From contig JAMPEF010000017.1 of assembly GCA_023665275.1 (NCBI GenBank), positions 1 to 32,120 of the forward strand: a stretch of 32,120 nt of DNA, written 5' to 3'. The translations under genes and the position numbers were made by a program. This document shows positions 1 to 8,093 of the stretch, one piece after another; position 1 is the first letter of the stretch, and every line of letters begins with the position of its first letter. The notes beneath the pieces are model-generated. The model saw only the letters and a list, made by a program, of their open reading frames with translations. It was not told where the DNA came from and searched no databases. The stretch comes from Alistipes senegalensis (GTDB lineage: Bacteria > Bacillota > Clostridia > Oscillospirales > Ruminococcaceae).

Positions 1-1
1 A

Positions 2-943
2 CTCACCAGTGGTGGCGACGCTCCCGGCATGAACGCCGCTGTAAGAGCTGTTGTAAGAACCGCTATAAGCAAGGGTATGGAAGTTTATGGCGTCCGCAGA
101 GGTTATGTCGGACTTCTCACAGGCGACATTTTCCAGATGGACGAAAGAAGTGTAACCGATATTATCCACCGTGGCGGAACTATCCTCTATACTGCAAGAT
201 GCAGTGAGTTCAGAACTGACGAGGGTGTTTCAAAGGCAAGAGCTAAGTGCGAGGAACTCGGCATAGAGGGACTTGTTGTTATCGGTGGTGATGGTTCTTT
301 CCGTGGTGCTGCTGACCTCTCTGCTAAGGGTATGCTCTGCATAGGAATCCCTGGCACTATCGACAATGACATAGCTTGCACTGATTATACTATTGGCTTT
401 GATACTGCTATGAATACCGCTATGGAACTTGTCGACAAGCTCCGTGATACTTCACAGTCCCACGACAGAATTTCAGTCGTTGAGGTTATGGGCAGAGGTG
501 CAGGACATATTGCAGTAAATACCGGTATCGCTTGTGGTGCTACTGATATTATCACACAGGAAGTTCCATATGACATTAATGCTATTGCTAATACAATGCT
601 TGAAAAGAAAGCCAAGGGCAAGGAAAATTTTGTTGTTATCGTTGCTGAGGGTATCGGACATTCTGTTGAAATCGCCAAGGAACTCGAACTCAGGACAGGC
701 ATTGAGGCACGTGCTACTATTCTCGGACACGTTCAGCGTGGTGGTAATCCTACTCTCCGTGACAGAGTAGAGGCTACAAAAATGGGTAATTATGCCGTTG
801 AACTTCTTGAACAGGGTATTGGCAACCGTGTTGTTGCACTCAAGGACAACAAACTTGTTGATTATGATATTCAGGAAGCACTCGCAATGAAAAAGCCTTA
901 TGATGAAAAACTTCACCGTATGGCTGAAACAATTGCATTTTGA
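2..943 (+). CDS. pfkA: ATP-dependent 6-phosphofructokinase (5' partial)
   Basis: Phosphorylates fructose 6-phosphate to fructose 1,6-bisphosphate, the committed step of glycolysis, in the cytosol. The reading frame is open from the first bases of the window and begins in the glycine-rich TSGGDAPGMNA nucleotide-binding turn, so only about ten N-terminal residues and the start codon are missing. Visible family motifs are GGDGSFRGA (ATP/Mg2+ binding), PGTIDND (catalytic Asp), MGRGAGHIA (substrate binding) and LGHVQRGGNP near the C-terminus. About 313 residues are visible, the normal bacterial PfkA length once the missing start is added. It uses few CCGG-type hexamers compared with neighbouring genes, as expected for a highly expressed gene with stronger codon bias. 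A terminator follows 9 bases after the stop. The ATP-type rather than PPi-type assignment rests on the GGDGS motif. Confidence 0.96.
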   Translation, partial: LTSGGDAPGMNAAVRAVVRTAISKGMEVYGVRRGYVGLLTGDIFQMDERSVTDIIHRGGTILYTARCSEFRTDEGVSKARAKCEELGIEGLVVIGGDGSFRGAADLSAKGMLCIGIPGTIDNDIACTDYTIGFDTAMNTAMELVDKLRDTSQSHDRISVVEVMGRGAGHIAVNTGIACGATDIITQEVPYDINAIANTMLEKKAKGKENFVVIVAEGIGHSVEIAKELELRTGIEARATILGHVQRGGNPTLRDRVEATKMGNYAVELLEQGIGNRVVALKDNKLVDYDIQEALAMKKPYDEKLHRMAETIAF

Positions 944-952
944 GATAAAAAC

Positions 953-983
953 AAACCGCTTGCTTTTCGGCAGGCGGTTTTTA
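953..983. terminator. Bidirectional rho-independent terminator between pfkA and the S1 gene
   Basis: An 11-bp stem (953-963 with 970-980, one G-T wobble) closes a TTTTCG loop. It is followed by T-rich sequence on the plus strand and, read from the other side, on the minus strand. It can serve both pfkA and the converging S1-domain gene whose stop is at 988-990. Confidence 0.85.
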
Positions 984-987
984 AATA

Positions 988-1890
988 TTAAAATTCGCTT
1001 ATAATTTTTTTCGGGGAACTGTCTGTAGAATAGCACCAGCGGGAAATTTTTCCGGATTCCTGATAATATTCTATGGGTCTTGCGGTCGGGAAGTCCTCGC
1101 ACGTATCGACGATTATTAACTTGACTTTCATTTTTTCCGGAATTATAGCCTTTACGTATACGCTAACCGACTGTCCGGCTTTTATATCGTCTCTCGGTTC
1201 GGCAAGTCCGGCAAGATTAGGAGTAAGCTCCACAAAAATACCATAATCCTCCACGGAACGCACTATACCGGAAACGGTCTCGCCAGCCTCGAACAGTTCG
1301 GCATTTTGTTCCCACGTGCCAAGTAATTCCTTATGGGTCAGGAAAATTCTGTCACCCTCACGGTATTTTACAACCGCATGAATAAAATCACCGTTCCGGA
1401 AACGGTCTGACGGGTGCGAAATCCTCGAAACTGAAATAGCGTCAATCGGAATAAGTGACGGAATACCACAACCAATATCCACGAAACACCCGAACTGTTC
1501 AAGATGTGTTATTCTTGCGTCGATAATTTCCCCCGAAGTTAGTTTATTTATGTAGTTTTCCATACATTCTTCCTGTGCGGATTTTCGGGAAAGAGTTATA
1601 TTATTGCCGTCGATACCGATGACTTTAAAGCATACAACTTTGTTTACCCTTGAAATAAGTGCTATATCACGGGTTGAACCGTCTTCAATTCCCATTGCAC
1701 CCTCAGTACGTGGGATAACGCCTTTACCGCACGGCAAATCAATTATAAGATTGTGTGCGCTGTCACATACAGCAACTCTTGCCTCAAGGACAGCACCATT
1801 TTCCATAGCTTCAAAGAGTCCTTCGACTGATGAAATATACTTCTGATTTTCGGCAGTTTTGAAAAGACTGCCTTCTGGTTTATAAATCAT
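988..1890 (-). CDS. S1 RNA-binding domain protein (three S1-like repeats)
   Basis: A 300-residue protein built of S1/OB-fold repeats. A first degenerate repeat lies at about residues 33-105, a second at about 117-190 (GEIIDARITHLEQFGCFVDI is a classic S1 start), and a third at about 203-265 (GETVSGIVRSVEDYGIFVEL). Such proteins bind single-stranded RNA; low-GC Firmicutes often carry short RpsA-like proteins in place of a full six-repeat ribosomal protein S1. The repeats are clear, but whether it acts on the ribosome or as a regulator cannot be told. The start at 1890 is preceded by GGAGGT at good spacing. It is a single gene converging on pfkA. The tail after residue 270 has no recognisable domain. 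Confidence 0.85.
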   Translation of the reverse strand: MIYKPEGSLFKTAENQKYISSVEGLFEAMENGAVLEARVAVCDSAHNLIIDLPCGKGVIPRTEGAMGIEDGSTRDIALISRVNKVVCFKVIGIDGNNITLSRKSAQEECMENYINKLTSGEIIDARITHLEQFGCFVDIGCGIPSLIPIDAISVSRISHPSDRFRNGDFIHAVVKYREGDRIFLTHKELLGTWEQNAELFEAGETVSGIVRSVEDYGIFVELTPNLAGLAEPRDDIKAGQSVSVYVKAIIPEKMKVKLIIVDTCEDFPTARPIEYYQESGKISRWCYSTDSSPKKIISEF

Positions 1891-1962
1891 GTTTTTACCT
1901 CCGTAAGTTCGTAACTGAATAATAATATTTATGCCCGAACTTCAAATATTATGACACATACG

Positions 1963-2000
1963 AAAATAAAAACGCCTGAAAGTTTATCTCTCAGGCATTT
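1963..2000 (-). terminator. Rho-independent terminator of the 115-residue unknown gene
   Basis: On the minus strand the 10-bp stem AAATGCCTGA/TCAGGCGTTT (1991-2000 with 1970-1979, one G-T wobble) is followed by a T-rich run, 8 bases after the stop codon at 2008. Confidence 0.8.
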
Positions 2001-2007
2001 CAGGCTA

Positions 2008-2355
2008 TTAACGTACTCTTATATTAAGTCCGCCAAGAGCATTAAGCATAGACTTGACATTTTCGGTCTGTTCGTCATTGCACATTATATAAGCGGTTGT
2101 ATTCCGTCTGCGCTGTGGTTCAGGGATAACATCTTCCGTTGCAGGATATTCCATAATGCCGGTGCAGTAATTGTAACTTGTCACGGCGGTGGGAAGTAAT
2201 GTCCAGACAGTACCGTTGCGGAGTTTCACCGCTTCATCAGAAAACTTGTTATATACCATATTTGCGGAGCGTACCGGAACGCTTTCACGTACTCTGTGAA
2301 TAGCCGTTTCTGCAAGTTCCGGTGTTTCAAATTCCGCTGAAATTCTTGTAATCAT
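2008..2355 (-). CDS. Small conserved-looking protein of unknown function
   Basis: A 115-residue soluble protein that I do not recognise. The start at 2355 (MITRISAEFE) is chosen over an upstream in-frame ATG at 2403 because an AAGGA Shine-Dalgarno sequence sits just before it. The N-terminal half (TPELAETAIHRVRESVP) has the look of an alpha/beta ferredoxin-like ligand-binding fold: a strand, a helix rich in Ala/Glu, then MVYNKFSD. The C-terminal part contains a basic PQRRRNT stretch. No membrane segment or signal peptide is visible. It stands alone between the S1 gene and the divergent DUF951-prfA operon and has its own terminator. The function is open. Confidence 0.7.
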   Translation of the reverse strand: MITRISAEFETPELAETAIHRVRESVPVRSANMVYNKFSDEAVKLRNGTVWTLLPTAVTSYNYCTGIMEYPATEDVIPEPQRRRNTTAYIMCNDEQTENVKSMLNALGGLNIRVR

Positions 2356-2429
2356 AATAATATTTTCCTTTCTGTTTGTCGGGTTTTCAATTATTTTTTG
2401 CACGAAATCAAAAAAATATTCATAGGGTA

Positions 2430-2458
2430 TTGATTTGGCAAACTTTTTGAGTTATAAT
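2430..2458 (+). promoter_or_regulatory. SigA-type promoter of the DUF951-prfA-tsaC-coaE-M18 operon
   Basis: A -35 element TTGATT (2430-2435), a 17-base spacer and a perfect -10 TATAAT (2453-2458) lie 37 bases before the DUF951 start. The predicted transcription start is near 2465. Confidence 0.75.
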
Positions 2459-2494
2459 AAAATGTAAAGATTTTTTTAAAAGGCGGTGCGTATC

Positions 2495-2692
2495 ATGGAT
2501 ATAAGAGTGGGCGACGTCCTGACAATGAAGAAAAATCACCCGTGCGGTGCAAATCAGATGTATGTAATCCGTGCTGGTATGGATTTCAGACTTAGATGCG
2601 TTAAGTGTTCACGGGAATTTCTTGTTGCAAGAAACAAAATAGAAAAAAATATTAAAAAAGTCAGCAGGAACGAGGAGACCGAAAATGTTTGA
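2495..2692 (+). CDS. DUF951 family protein
   Basis: A 65-residue protein of the DUF951 family, typical of Firmicutes and of unknown function. It has the expected layout: VGDVLTMKKNHPCG at the start, a middle GMDFRLRCVKCSREF segment with a CxxC pair, and a basic tail (RNKIEKNIKKV). The CxxC plus the earlier Cys suggest a nucleic-acid or metal-binding role, which is inference. The ATG at 2495 is preferred over an in-frame GTG at 2486 because the AAAGGCGG ribosome site ends right at 2485, too close to the GTG. Its last 8 bases overlap the prfA start, so translation of the two is probably coupled. Confidence 0.88.
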   Translation: MDIRVGDVLTMKKNHPCGANQMYVIRAGMDFRLRCVKCSREFLVARNKIEKNIKKVSRNEETENV

Positions 2693-3755
2693 AAAACTTG
2701 AAACTATGGAACAGAAATACATTGAAATAAGTGAAAGGCTTTCTAATCCGGACATTGTAAATGATAATAGCTTGTATACTCAGTTAATGAAAGACTTCAA
2801 GAATATGACGCCTGTTATAGAAAAATATCGTGAGTATAAAAAATTCCGTGGCGCATTTGAAGAGGCACAGGAATTACTCAACGAAAACGGAATAGAAAAG
2901 GACTTCAGGGAAATGGCACAACTGCAATATGATGAATCCCGTGAGGCTATGGAAAATATTACACAGGAACTTAAAGTCTTATTGCTTCCGAAAAATCCCG
3001 ACGATGATAAAAACGTTATCATTGAAATACGTGGCGGAGCAGGCGGAGAAGAAGCATCACTTTTTGCAAATTCTTTATACAGAATGTATACTATGTATGC
3101 CGAATCAAAAGGCTGGAAACAGGAAATTTTAAATTCAAATCCTACTGAATTAGGCGGGTACAAGGAAATAAGTTTTTCAATTGTCGGCGAGGGCGCATAC
3201 TCAAGACTTAAATATGAAAGCGGTGTACACCGTGTTCAGAGAGTGCCGGAAACAGAATCTCAGGGGCGTATTCATACGAGTACCGTTACAGTTGCTGTGC
3301 TTGTCGAGGCGGACGACGTGGAACTTGAAATCAATCCCACAGACCTTAAAATAGACGTTTTCCGGTCAAGTGGTGCTGGTGGTCAGAAAGTCAACAAGAC
3401 TGAATCAGCAGTCAGAATTACCTATTTACCGACTAACGTTGTCGTTGAATGTCAGGACGAAAGAAGTCAGTACAAAAATAAGGATAAGGCTATGAAAATT
3501 CTGCGCTCACGCATTTACGAGACCATGCAGAAAGAACAGAGTGAAAAAATAGCCTCAGAGCGCAAACTTCAGGTCGGCACGGGTGACCGCTCAGAGCGTA
3601 TAAGGACTTATAATTTTCCTCAGGGGAGACTTACTGACCACCGCATAAATCTGACCATATATCGCTTAGAAGACGTCCTTAACGGAAATATTGATGAAAT
3701 TATTGACGCACTCGCCACCGCTGACCAGGCTGCTAAACTTGCGGGACAGGAGTAA
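2685..3755 (+). CDS. prfA: Peptide chain release factor 1
   Basis: Class I release factor that recognises UAA and UAG and triggers peptidyl-tRNA hydrolysis on the ribosome. The stop-codon reading tripeptide is PET (188-190), fitting the RF1 PxT pattern rather than the SPF of RF2. The catalytic GGQ is at 232-234 within SSGAGGQKVN, followed by the conserved ECQDERSQ stretch. The length of 356 residues matches the family (about 360). The start overlaps the end of DUF951 and has GAGGAG upstream. In many bacteria the next gene is prmC, the methylase of the GGQ glutamine; here Sua5 follows after 4 bases and prmC is absent from the window. Confidence 0.97.
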   Translation: MFEKLETMEQKYIEISERLSNPDIVNDNSLYTQLMKDFKNMTPVIEKYREYKKFRGAFEEAQELLNENGIEKDFREMAQLQYDESREAMENITQELKVLLLPKNPDDDKNVIIEIRGGAGGEEASLFANSLYRMYTMYAESKGWKQEILNSNPTELGGYKEISFSIVGEGAYSRLKYESGVHRVQRVPETESQGRIHTSTVTVAVLVEADDVELEINPTDLKIDVFRSSGAGGQKVNKTESAVRITYLPTNVVVECQDERSQYKNKDKAMKILRSRIYETMQKEQSEKIASERKLQVGTGDRSERIRTYNFPQGRLTDHRINLTIYRLEDVLNGNIDEIIDALATADQAAKLAGQE

Positions 3756-3759
3756 TTTT

Positions 3760-4767
3760 ATGGAAACTTTATTACTTGACGAAAATCAGCTTGATATAGC
3801 CGCAAAATTTATCATATCGGGAGAAGTTGTAGGCATTCCGACGGAAACGGTTTATGGACTGGGTGCAGACGCATCAGATGAAAATGCTGTCAGGAAAATT
3901 TTTCAGGCTAAGGGCAGACCGGCGGACAATCCGCTTATAGTTCACCTTGCTGATTTTTCTGACGTAGAAAAATATACAAAAAGTATACCTGCACTTGCAT
4001 GGAAACTTGCTGAAAAATTCATACCGGGTGCGTTGACAATAGTTCTTCCGAAAAATGAAAAAATACCGCTGGTAACTTCCGGTGGACTTGATACCGTCGG
4101 TATAAGAGTACCGGCGCACCCAGTCATGCACCGGATTATAGAACTTTCGGGCAAACCAATTGCCGCACCGTCCGCTAATAAATCGGGCTATCCAAGCCCC
4201 ACGACTGCACAACACGTTATGCGTGATATGAATGGAATTATACCAGCTGTAATAGATGGCGGCGAATGTCATTACGGCGTTGAATCAACGGTTATTGCGA
4301 TAGAAAATAAAGATACCGTCCGGATTTTAAGACCTGGTTGTATAACAGCCGAAATGCTGGGAACGGTCAGCGTAAATGTGATTGTCGATAAAGCCGTACT
4401 TAAAGGGCTTGAAACAGGCGAAAAAGCCGCATCACCAGGCATGAAATATAAACATTATTCGCCGTCCGCTGATATAATCATAATTGAATCTCATTTAGAT
4501 AAATTTATTAACTATGTCGGCGAACATTACGGTGAGGGTGTTTATTCCTTAGTTTTTGACGGTGACAAGGAAAAATTTCCGTATCGGTGCATGACTTACG
4601 GTGCGGACAGTCTGCAACAGGCACAGCAGATTTTCCGGCGTTTGCGTGAACTTGATGACTGTCACGCTGTTCGGGTGTACGTGCGTTCACCTGAAAAAGA
4701 CGGCGTCGGGTTAGCGGTCTATAACAGACTGATAAGAGCGGCTGGATTTGAGGTGATAAGGTTGTGA
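3760..4767 (+). CDS. L-threonylcarbamoyladenylate synthase, Sua5 type
   Basis: Makes threonylcarbamoyl-AMP from threonine, bicarbonate and ATP, the first step of the t6A37 modification of ANN-decoding tRNAs. The YrdC-like catalytic domain (about 10-200) shows GIPTETVYGLGADA, KGRPADNPL (51-54 is the diagnostic KGRP) and PSANKSGYPSPT (SAN at 138-140). A C-terminal Sua5 domain (about 235-335) follows after the conserved SPGMKYKHYSP linker, so this is the long Sua5 form (335 residues) rather than short TsaC. The ATG at 3760 follows a GGACAGGAG ribosome site overlapping the prfA stop. It overlaps coaE by 4 bases. Confidence 0.94.
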   Translation: METLLLDENQLDIAAKFIISGEVVGIPTETVYGLGADASDENAVRKIFQAKGRPADNPLIVHLADFSDVEKYTKSIPALAWKLAEKFIPGALTIVLPKNEKIPLVTSGGLDTVGIRVPAHPVMHRIIELSGKPIAAPSANKSGYPSPTTAQHVMRDMNGIIPAVIDGGECHYGVESTVIAIENKDTVRILRPGCITAEMLGTVSVNVIVDKAVLKGLETGEKAASPGMKYKHYSPSADIIIIESHLDKFINYVGEHYGEGVYSLVFDGDKEKFPYRCMTYGADSLQQAQQIFRRLRELDDCHAVRVYVRSPEKDGVGLAVYNRLIRAAGFEVIRL

Positions 4768-5378
4768 GAGATTTTATTATTGTCGGGCTTACCGGTCAGA
4801 CGGGGGCGGGAAAAAGCACGATTTCGGCGATATTTCGGGAAAATGGGTTCTCTATAATAGACGCCGATATTATAGCCCGAAACGTCGTTGAAAAGGGTAA
4901 GTCTTGTCTTTCCGAAATAGTGAAGACTTTCGGAAAAGAAATAATTGATGAAACAGGAAATCTTGATAGAAAAAAACTGGCAGGAATAGTGTTTTCTGAT
5001 AAAAAAAGTCTTGAAAAGCTGAATGACATAACTTATCCGTATATTACTAAAGAAATATCCGATACAATAAATATTCTTGTATCACAAAATATTAAATTTA
5101 TACTTCTTGACGCTCCGACGTTATTTGAAAGTAATACAGATAAATTCTGTGATATTATCGTTTCAGTGCTTGCAAAACCGGAAATTCGCCGTAAAAGAAT
5201 AATTGCCCGTGATAATCTCACAATAGAACAGGCACAAAATCGTATGAACTCCCAGCACCAAGACGAATTTTTTATTGAAAATTCGGATTATATAATAAAT
5301 AATAACGGCTCTCCGGACGAAACCGGCAAAAAAGTTAATGAACTTGCCGGAAAAATACGGGAGTTGTTATCAGAATAA
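4764..5378 (+). CDS. coaE: Dephospho-CoA kinase
   Basis: Catalyses the last step of coenzyme A synthesis, phosphorylation of the 3'-hydroxyl of dephospho-CoA. The P-loop GQTGAGKS is at residues 11-18, followed by the family signature IIDADIIAR (Asp needed for catalysis) and LLDAPTLFES. The length of 204 residues is normal. The start is GTG: GTGA overlaps the stop of the preceding gene (TGA at 4765-4767), and AGGTGAT lies upstream at correct spacing, which implies translational coupling. Confidence 0.95.
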   Translation: MRDFIIVGLTGQTGAGKSTISAIFRENGFSIIDADIIARNVVEKGKSCLSEIVKTFGKEIIDETGNLDRKKLAGIVFSDKKSLEKLNDITYPYITKEISDTINILVSQNIKFILLDAPTLFESNTDKFCDIIVSVLAKPEIRRKRIIARDNLTIEQAQNRMNSQHQDEFFIENSDYIINNNGSPDETGKKVNELAGKIRELLSE

Positions 5379-5405
5379 ATATTTTAATAAAAGGAGTGTT
5401 TTTTT

Positions 5406-6797
5406 ATGGAAACATCAAAAGTACTTAAAGAAAAGCTCTTCATGAAGAGGAAAAATGCTGTACTCAGGATGAGCGAGGCTGAAATTGCTGAATGTGACAG
5501 TTTCTGTGAGGGCTATAAAGACTTCATGGACACCGCTAAAATCGAACGTGAGGCGGTGGCTTATACTGTTGAACTTCTCAAAAATAACGGCTATATCGAG
5601 TATAAATCCGGAATGCCGCTCCGTGCCGGTGACAAGATTTTCCGCAATAATAGAGGAAAATCCGTTCTTATGGCTGTAATCGGCACTGCACCGATTGAAG
5701 AGGGCGTTAAAATTTGTGCCGCCCATATCGATTCACCACGTCTTGACCTTAAGCAGAATCCGCTTTACGAGGATAACGAAATGGCACTTTTCAAGACCCA
5801 TTATTATGGCGGAATCAAAAAATATCAGTGGACGGCTATTCCGCTTGCACTTCACGGTGTTGTCATCAGAGCGGATGGCGAAAAAATCTTCGTCAATATC
5901 GGCGAGGACGAAAATGACCCCGTATTCTGTGTGACAGACCTGCTTCCACACCTTGCTAATGACCAGATGTCAAAAACCCTTGCAAAGGGCATCTCCGGTG
6001 AGCAGCTTAATGTTGTTATCGGTTCAAGACCGTTCCGTGACGACGAGGCAAGTGAGGCTGTCAAGCTGAATATTATGAATATTCTTTATGAAAAATATGG
6101 TATCGTTGAATCTGATTTCATTTCCTCTGAACTGGAAGTCGTACCGGCATTCAAGGCACGTGACATAGGATTTGACAGAAGCATGATTGGTGCATATGGT
6201 CATGATGATAAAGTTTGTGCTTATACCGCACTTATGGCAACCGTCGACTGCAATAATCCGACGCATACCGTTGTAACGGTTCTTACCGACAAGGAAGAAA
6301 CCGGCTCTGACGGAAACACTGGCTTATGTTCTGCTTACCTTGAATACTTCATAGCCGATATTGCCGAAACTCTCGGTTCTGACGGAAGGACAGTTCTTTC
6401 AGCGTCTGAGTGCCTTTCCGCTGACGTAAATGCAGCTTTTGACCCGACTTTCCCAGAAGTGAACGAAAAAAACAACTGTGCCTACATCAATAAGGGCGTA
6501 TGCATTACGAAGTATACCGGCGCACGTGGCAAATCCGGAACTTCTGACGCTTCGGCAGAATATACCGGAAGAATACGTCGTCTTATGGACAACCACAATG
6601 TCATCTGGCAGACCGGTGAACTCGGCAAGGTAGACGCCGGTGGTGGCGGTACTGTTGCGGCGTATATAGCCAATCTGAACGTTGATACTATTGATATGGG
6701 CGTACCGGTACTTTCAATGCACGCACCGTTTGAGGTTGTCTCAAAAATTGATACCTATATGGCATATAAGGCATTTTCAGTTTTCATAAATGATTAA
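5406..6797 (+). CDS. M18 family zinc aminopeptidase
   Basis: A cytosolic metallo-aminopeptidase of the M18 (aspartyl aminopeptidase, ApeA/Lap4-like) family that removes N-terminal residues from peptides. Metal-ligand motifs visible are AAHIDSPR (His about 107), YGHDDKVCAY (bridging Asp), DKEETGSDG (catalytic Glu and ligand Glu), SADVNAA and SMHAPFE (His about 439). The length of 463 residues fits the family. The GGGGTVAAYIA stretch near 415-425 is also typical. It is the last gene of the prfA operon, 27 bases after coaE, with AAAGGAG before the ATG, and ends at a strong terminator. Substrate preference (acidic or other residues) cannot be read from the sequence. Confidence 0.93.
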   Translation: METSKVLKEKLFMKRKNAVLRMSEAEIAECDSFCEGYKDFMDTAKIEREAVAYTVELLKNNGYIEYKSGMPLRAGDKIFRNNRGKSVLMAVIGTAPIEEGVKICAAHIDSPRLDLKQNPLYEDNEMALFKTHYYGGIKKYQWTAIPLALHGVVIRADGEKIFVNIGEDENDPVFCVTDLLPHLANDQMSKTLAKGISGEQLNVVIGSRPFRDDEASEAVKLNIMNILYEKYGIVESDFISSELEVVPAFKARDIGFDRSMIGAYGHDDKVCAYTALMATVDCNNPTHTVVTVLTDKEETGSDGNTGLCSAYLEYFIADIAETLGSDGRTVLSASECLSADVNAAFDPTFPEVNEKNNCAYINKGVCITKYTGARGKSGTSDASAEYTGRIRRLMDNHNVIWQTGELGKVDAGGGGTVAAYIANLNVDTIDMGVPVLSMHAPFEVVSKIDTYMAYKAFSVFIND

Positions 6798-6800
6798 TTA

Positions 6801-6832
6801 AAAAAGTCCGGAATATTACTTCCGGACTTTTT
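6801..6832. terminator. Bidirectional terminator between the M18 peptidase gene and the immunity cassette
   Basis: A 12-bp perfect stem, AAAAAGTCCGGA (6801-6812) with TCCGGACTTTTT (6821-6832), closes an 8-base loop with T runs on both sides. It ends the prfA operon on the plus strand and the immunity cassette on the minus strand, whose last stop (6834-6836) abuts it. Confidence 0.92.
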
Positions 6833-6833
6833 T

Positions 6834-7589
6834 TTATAGTTCTGTCCATTCTATGCACTCCGGACGGCTCAGTTTATTAATGAAAGATTCCGCACATATA
6901 ACAGCTTCATCAAGAGTTACAACAGCTTCCGGCGGAGCAGTCCATTCTGTACCGCCTGCAATGAAAGTTATTTCTTTGTTTACGTCTCCGACTGACTGGA
7001 ATGCAGTACCGTTTTCATCTTCAAAGTAGTGAATACAAGCATATTTTCCGTTTATAAGGATTGCAAGACATGGATAGTCTTTTCCGATACTTATCCATAT
7101 ATCGTCATTTAAAATGTTCAGAATAATTTTTTTAACTTCGCTTTTGCATCTGCATATCTTATCGCCATGTACTGTACTTACGTTTATAAAGGGTCGGCTG
7201 TCAAGGTGAGTTTCCCATAATTCTTGACCTGTAAAGTTAGTATCTGAAATAATAAACGCACCATCACAGGAACTTGCATAACCGTCCGCCAGAATCGCCA
7301 CTGCACTTGCACACGCTACAAAAAGATTTTTGCCCATACCGTAAAGCGCACGGCTTTCTACACTCCACCACTTGTGGATTTTTCCGTCCCATTCTGTACT
7401 ATGAAAAGTTATATGTACAATACAGTCTTCTGTAACAAAAGTATTATAGTATTCCGAATGATTTATTATGCGTATATTTTCAAGGTTTATTTCCTTGTCG
7501 GAGTTTTTGAGAGTTTTAATAATATTCAGAATTTCTTCTACTGTAAAGTCTGGATTTTTTTCTGTTATTACCTGAAATGAACGGCTCAT
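6834..7589 (-). CDS. Two-part protein with C-terminal Imm1-type immunity domain
   Basis: A 251-residue protein. The C-terminal part (about 165-251) has the Imm1 immunity pattern: a strand-rich start (PCLAILINGKYACIHYF), an acidic turn, then GGTEWTAPPEAVVTLDEA, a helix ending in a phenylalanine (ESFINKLSRPE) and the closing IEW. Imm1 proteins neutralise toxin domains of polymorphic toxin systems by direct binding in the cytosol. The N-terminal part (about 1-150) is a different domain that I do not recognise, with a conserved-looking WWSVESRALYGMGKN and ADGYASSCDGAF; it may be a second immunity domain. The ATG has AAAGGAG upstream. It is last in the cassette. Confidence 0.6.
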   Translation of the reverse strand: MSRSFQVITEKNPDFTVEEILNIIKTLKNSDKEINLENIRIINHSEYYNTFVTEDCIVHITFHSTEWDGKIHKWWSVESRALYGMGKNLFVACASAVAILADGYASSCDGAFIISDTNFTGQELWETHLDSRPFINVSTVHGDKICRCKSEVKKIILNILNDDIWISIGKDYPCLAILINGKYACIHYFEDENGTAFQSVGDVNKEITFIAGGTEWTAPPEAVVTLDEAVICAESFINKLSRPECIEWTEL

Positions 7590-7606
7590 ATATTTTTCTC
7601 CTTTGA

Positions 7607-8083
7607 TTATTTTATTTTAAAAAATCTTCTGTTTAACATTTTTCCGCATTTCTGACACGGGATTTTCTTAAAAACCGGTGGTATTTCGGGGGTTACGTTC
7701 AACGGCAGAAAAGTTAGGTCATCTTCATACATTGGCATAGCATATATGCCGTCAAATGTGTTAGGATGACGGCATTCAAGACATATCCAGCCGGTTTTGA
7801 GTGAGACATGATATAATTTTCCGTCATATTCGTAACAATATACAAAATATTGCACATTTCCTCTATATAAAGATACGATTGATAGATAGAGTTCAGGAAT
7901 ATTTATCTCTTTTATATAATTTATAAAAGATAAATAAAGTTTTTTAATAATCGTATCCGAAATTTCTATATCATGATAAAGTCTGTCATAGTGTTTTTTC
8001 GGAATTATATATGTTTTAACTCTGTCAATTGTATATTCTTTTTCGCAGTATTTTTTTATCAAAGAGAGTGTTAGTTTTTTCAT
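7607..8083 (-). CDS. Unknown protein with paired CxxC motifs, in immunity cassette
   Basis: A 158-residue protein that I do not recognise. The N-terminal 60 residues are basic and helical; the middle (YLSIVSLYRGNVQYFVYCYEYDGKLYHV) is a beta-rich stretch. CLEC (about 104) and CQKCGK (about 146) give two CxxC pairs about 40 residues apart, suggesting one zinc site. No membrane segment is seen. The ribosome site is weak: GGAG lies about 17 bases upstream inside the end of the preceding gene, so translation may depend on coupling. Its position implies an immunity or accessory role, but the sequence alone does not show it. Confidence 0.65.
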   Translation of the reverse strand: MKKLTLSLIKKYCEKEYTIDRVKTYIIPKKHYDRLYHDIEISDTIIKKLYLSFINYIKEINIPELYLSIVSLYRGNVQYFVYCYEYDGKLYHVSLKTGWICLECRHPNTFDGIYAMPMYEDDLTFLPLNVTPEIPPVFKKIPCQKCGKMLNRRFFKIK

Positions 8084-8093
8084 AGCTGGTTAT

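Noticed and set aside
473..1102. Long antisense frame of 209 codons across the pfkA end and the terminator
   Set aside because: It runs opposite to pfkA and through the bidirectional terminator, overlaps the S1 gene, and has Cys/Asn/Phe-rich composition typical of an antisense shadow.
1905..1942. Inverted repeat AAGTTCG/CGAACTT upstream of the S1 gene, at first sight like a LexA box
   Set aside because: The half-sites face the wrong way and are 24 bases apart; a clostridial or Bacillus LexA box has CGAAC and GTTCG separated by four bases.
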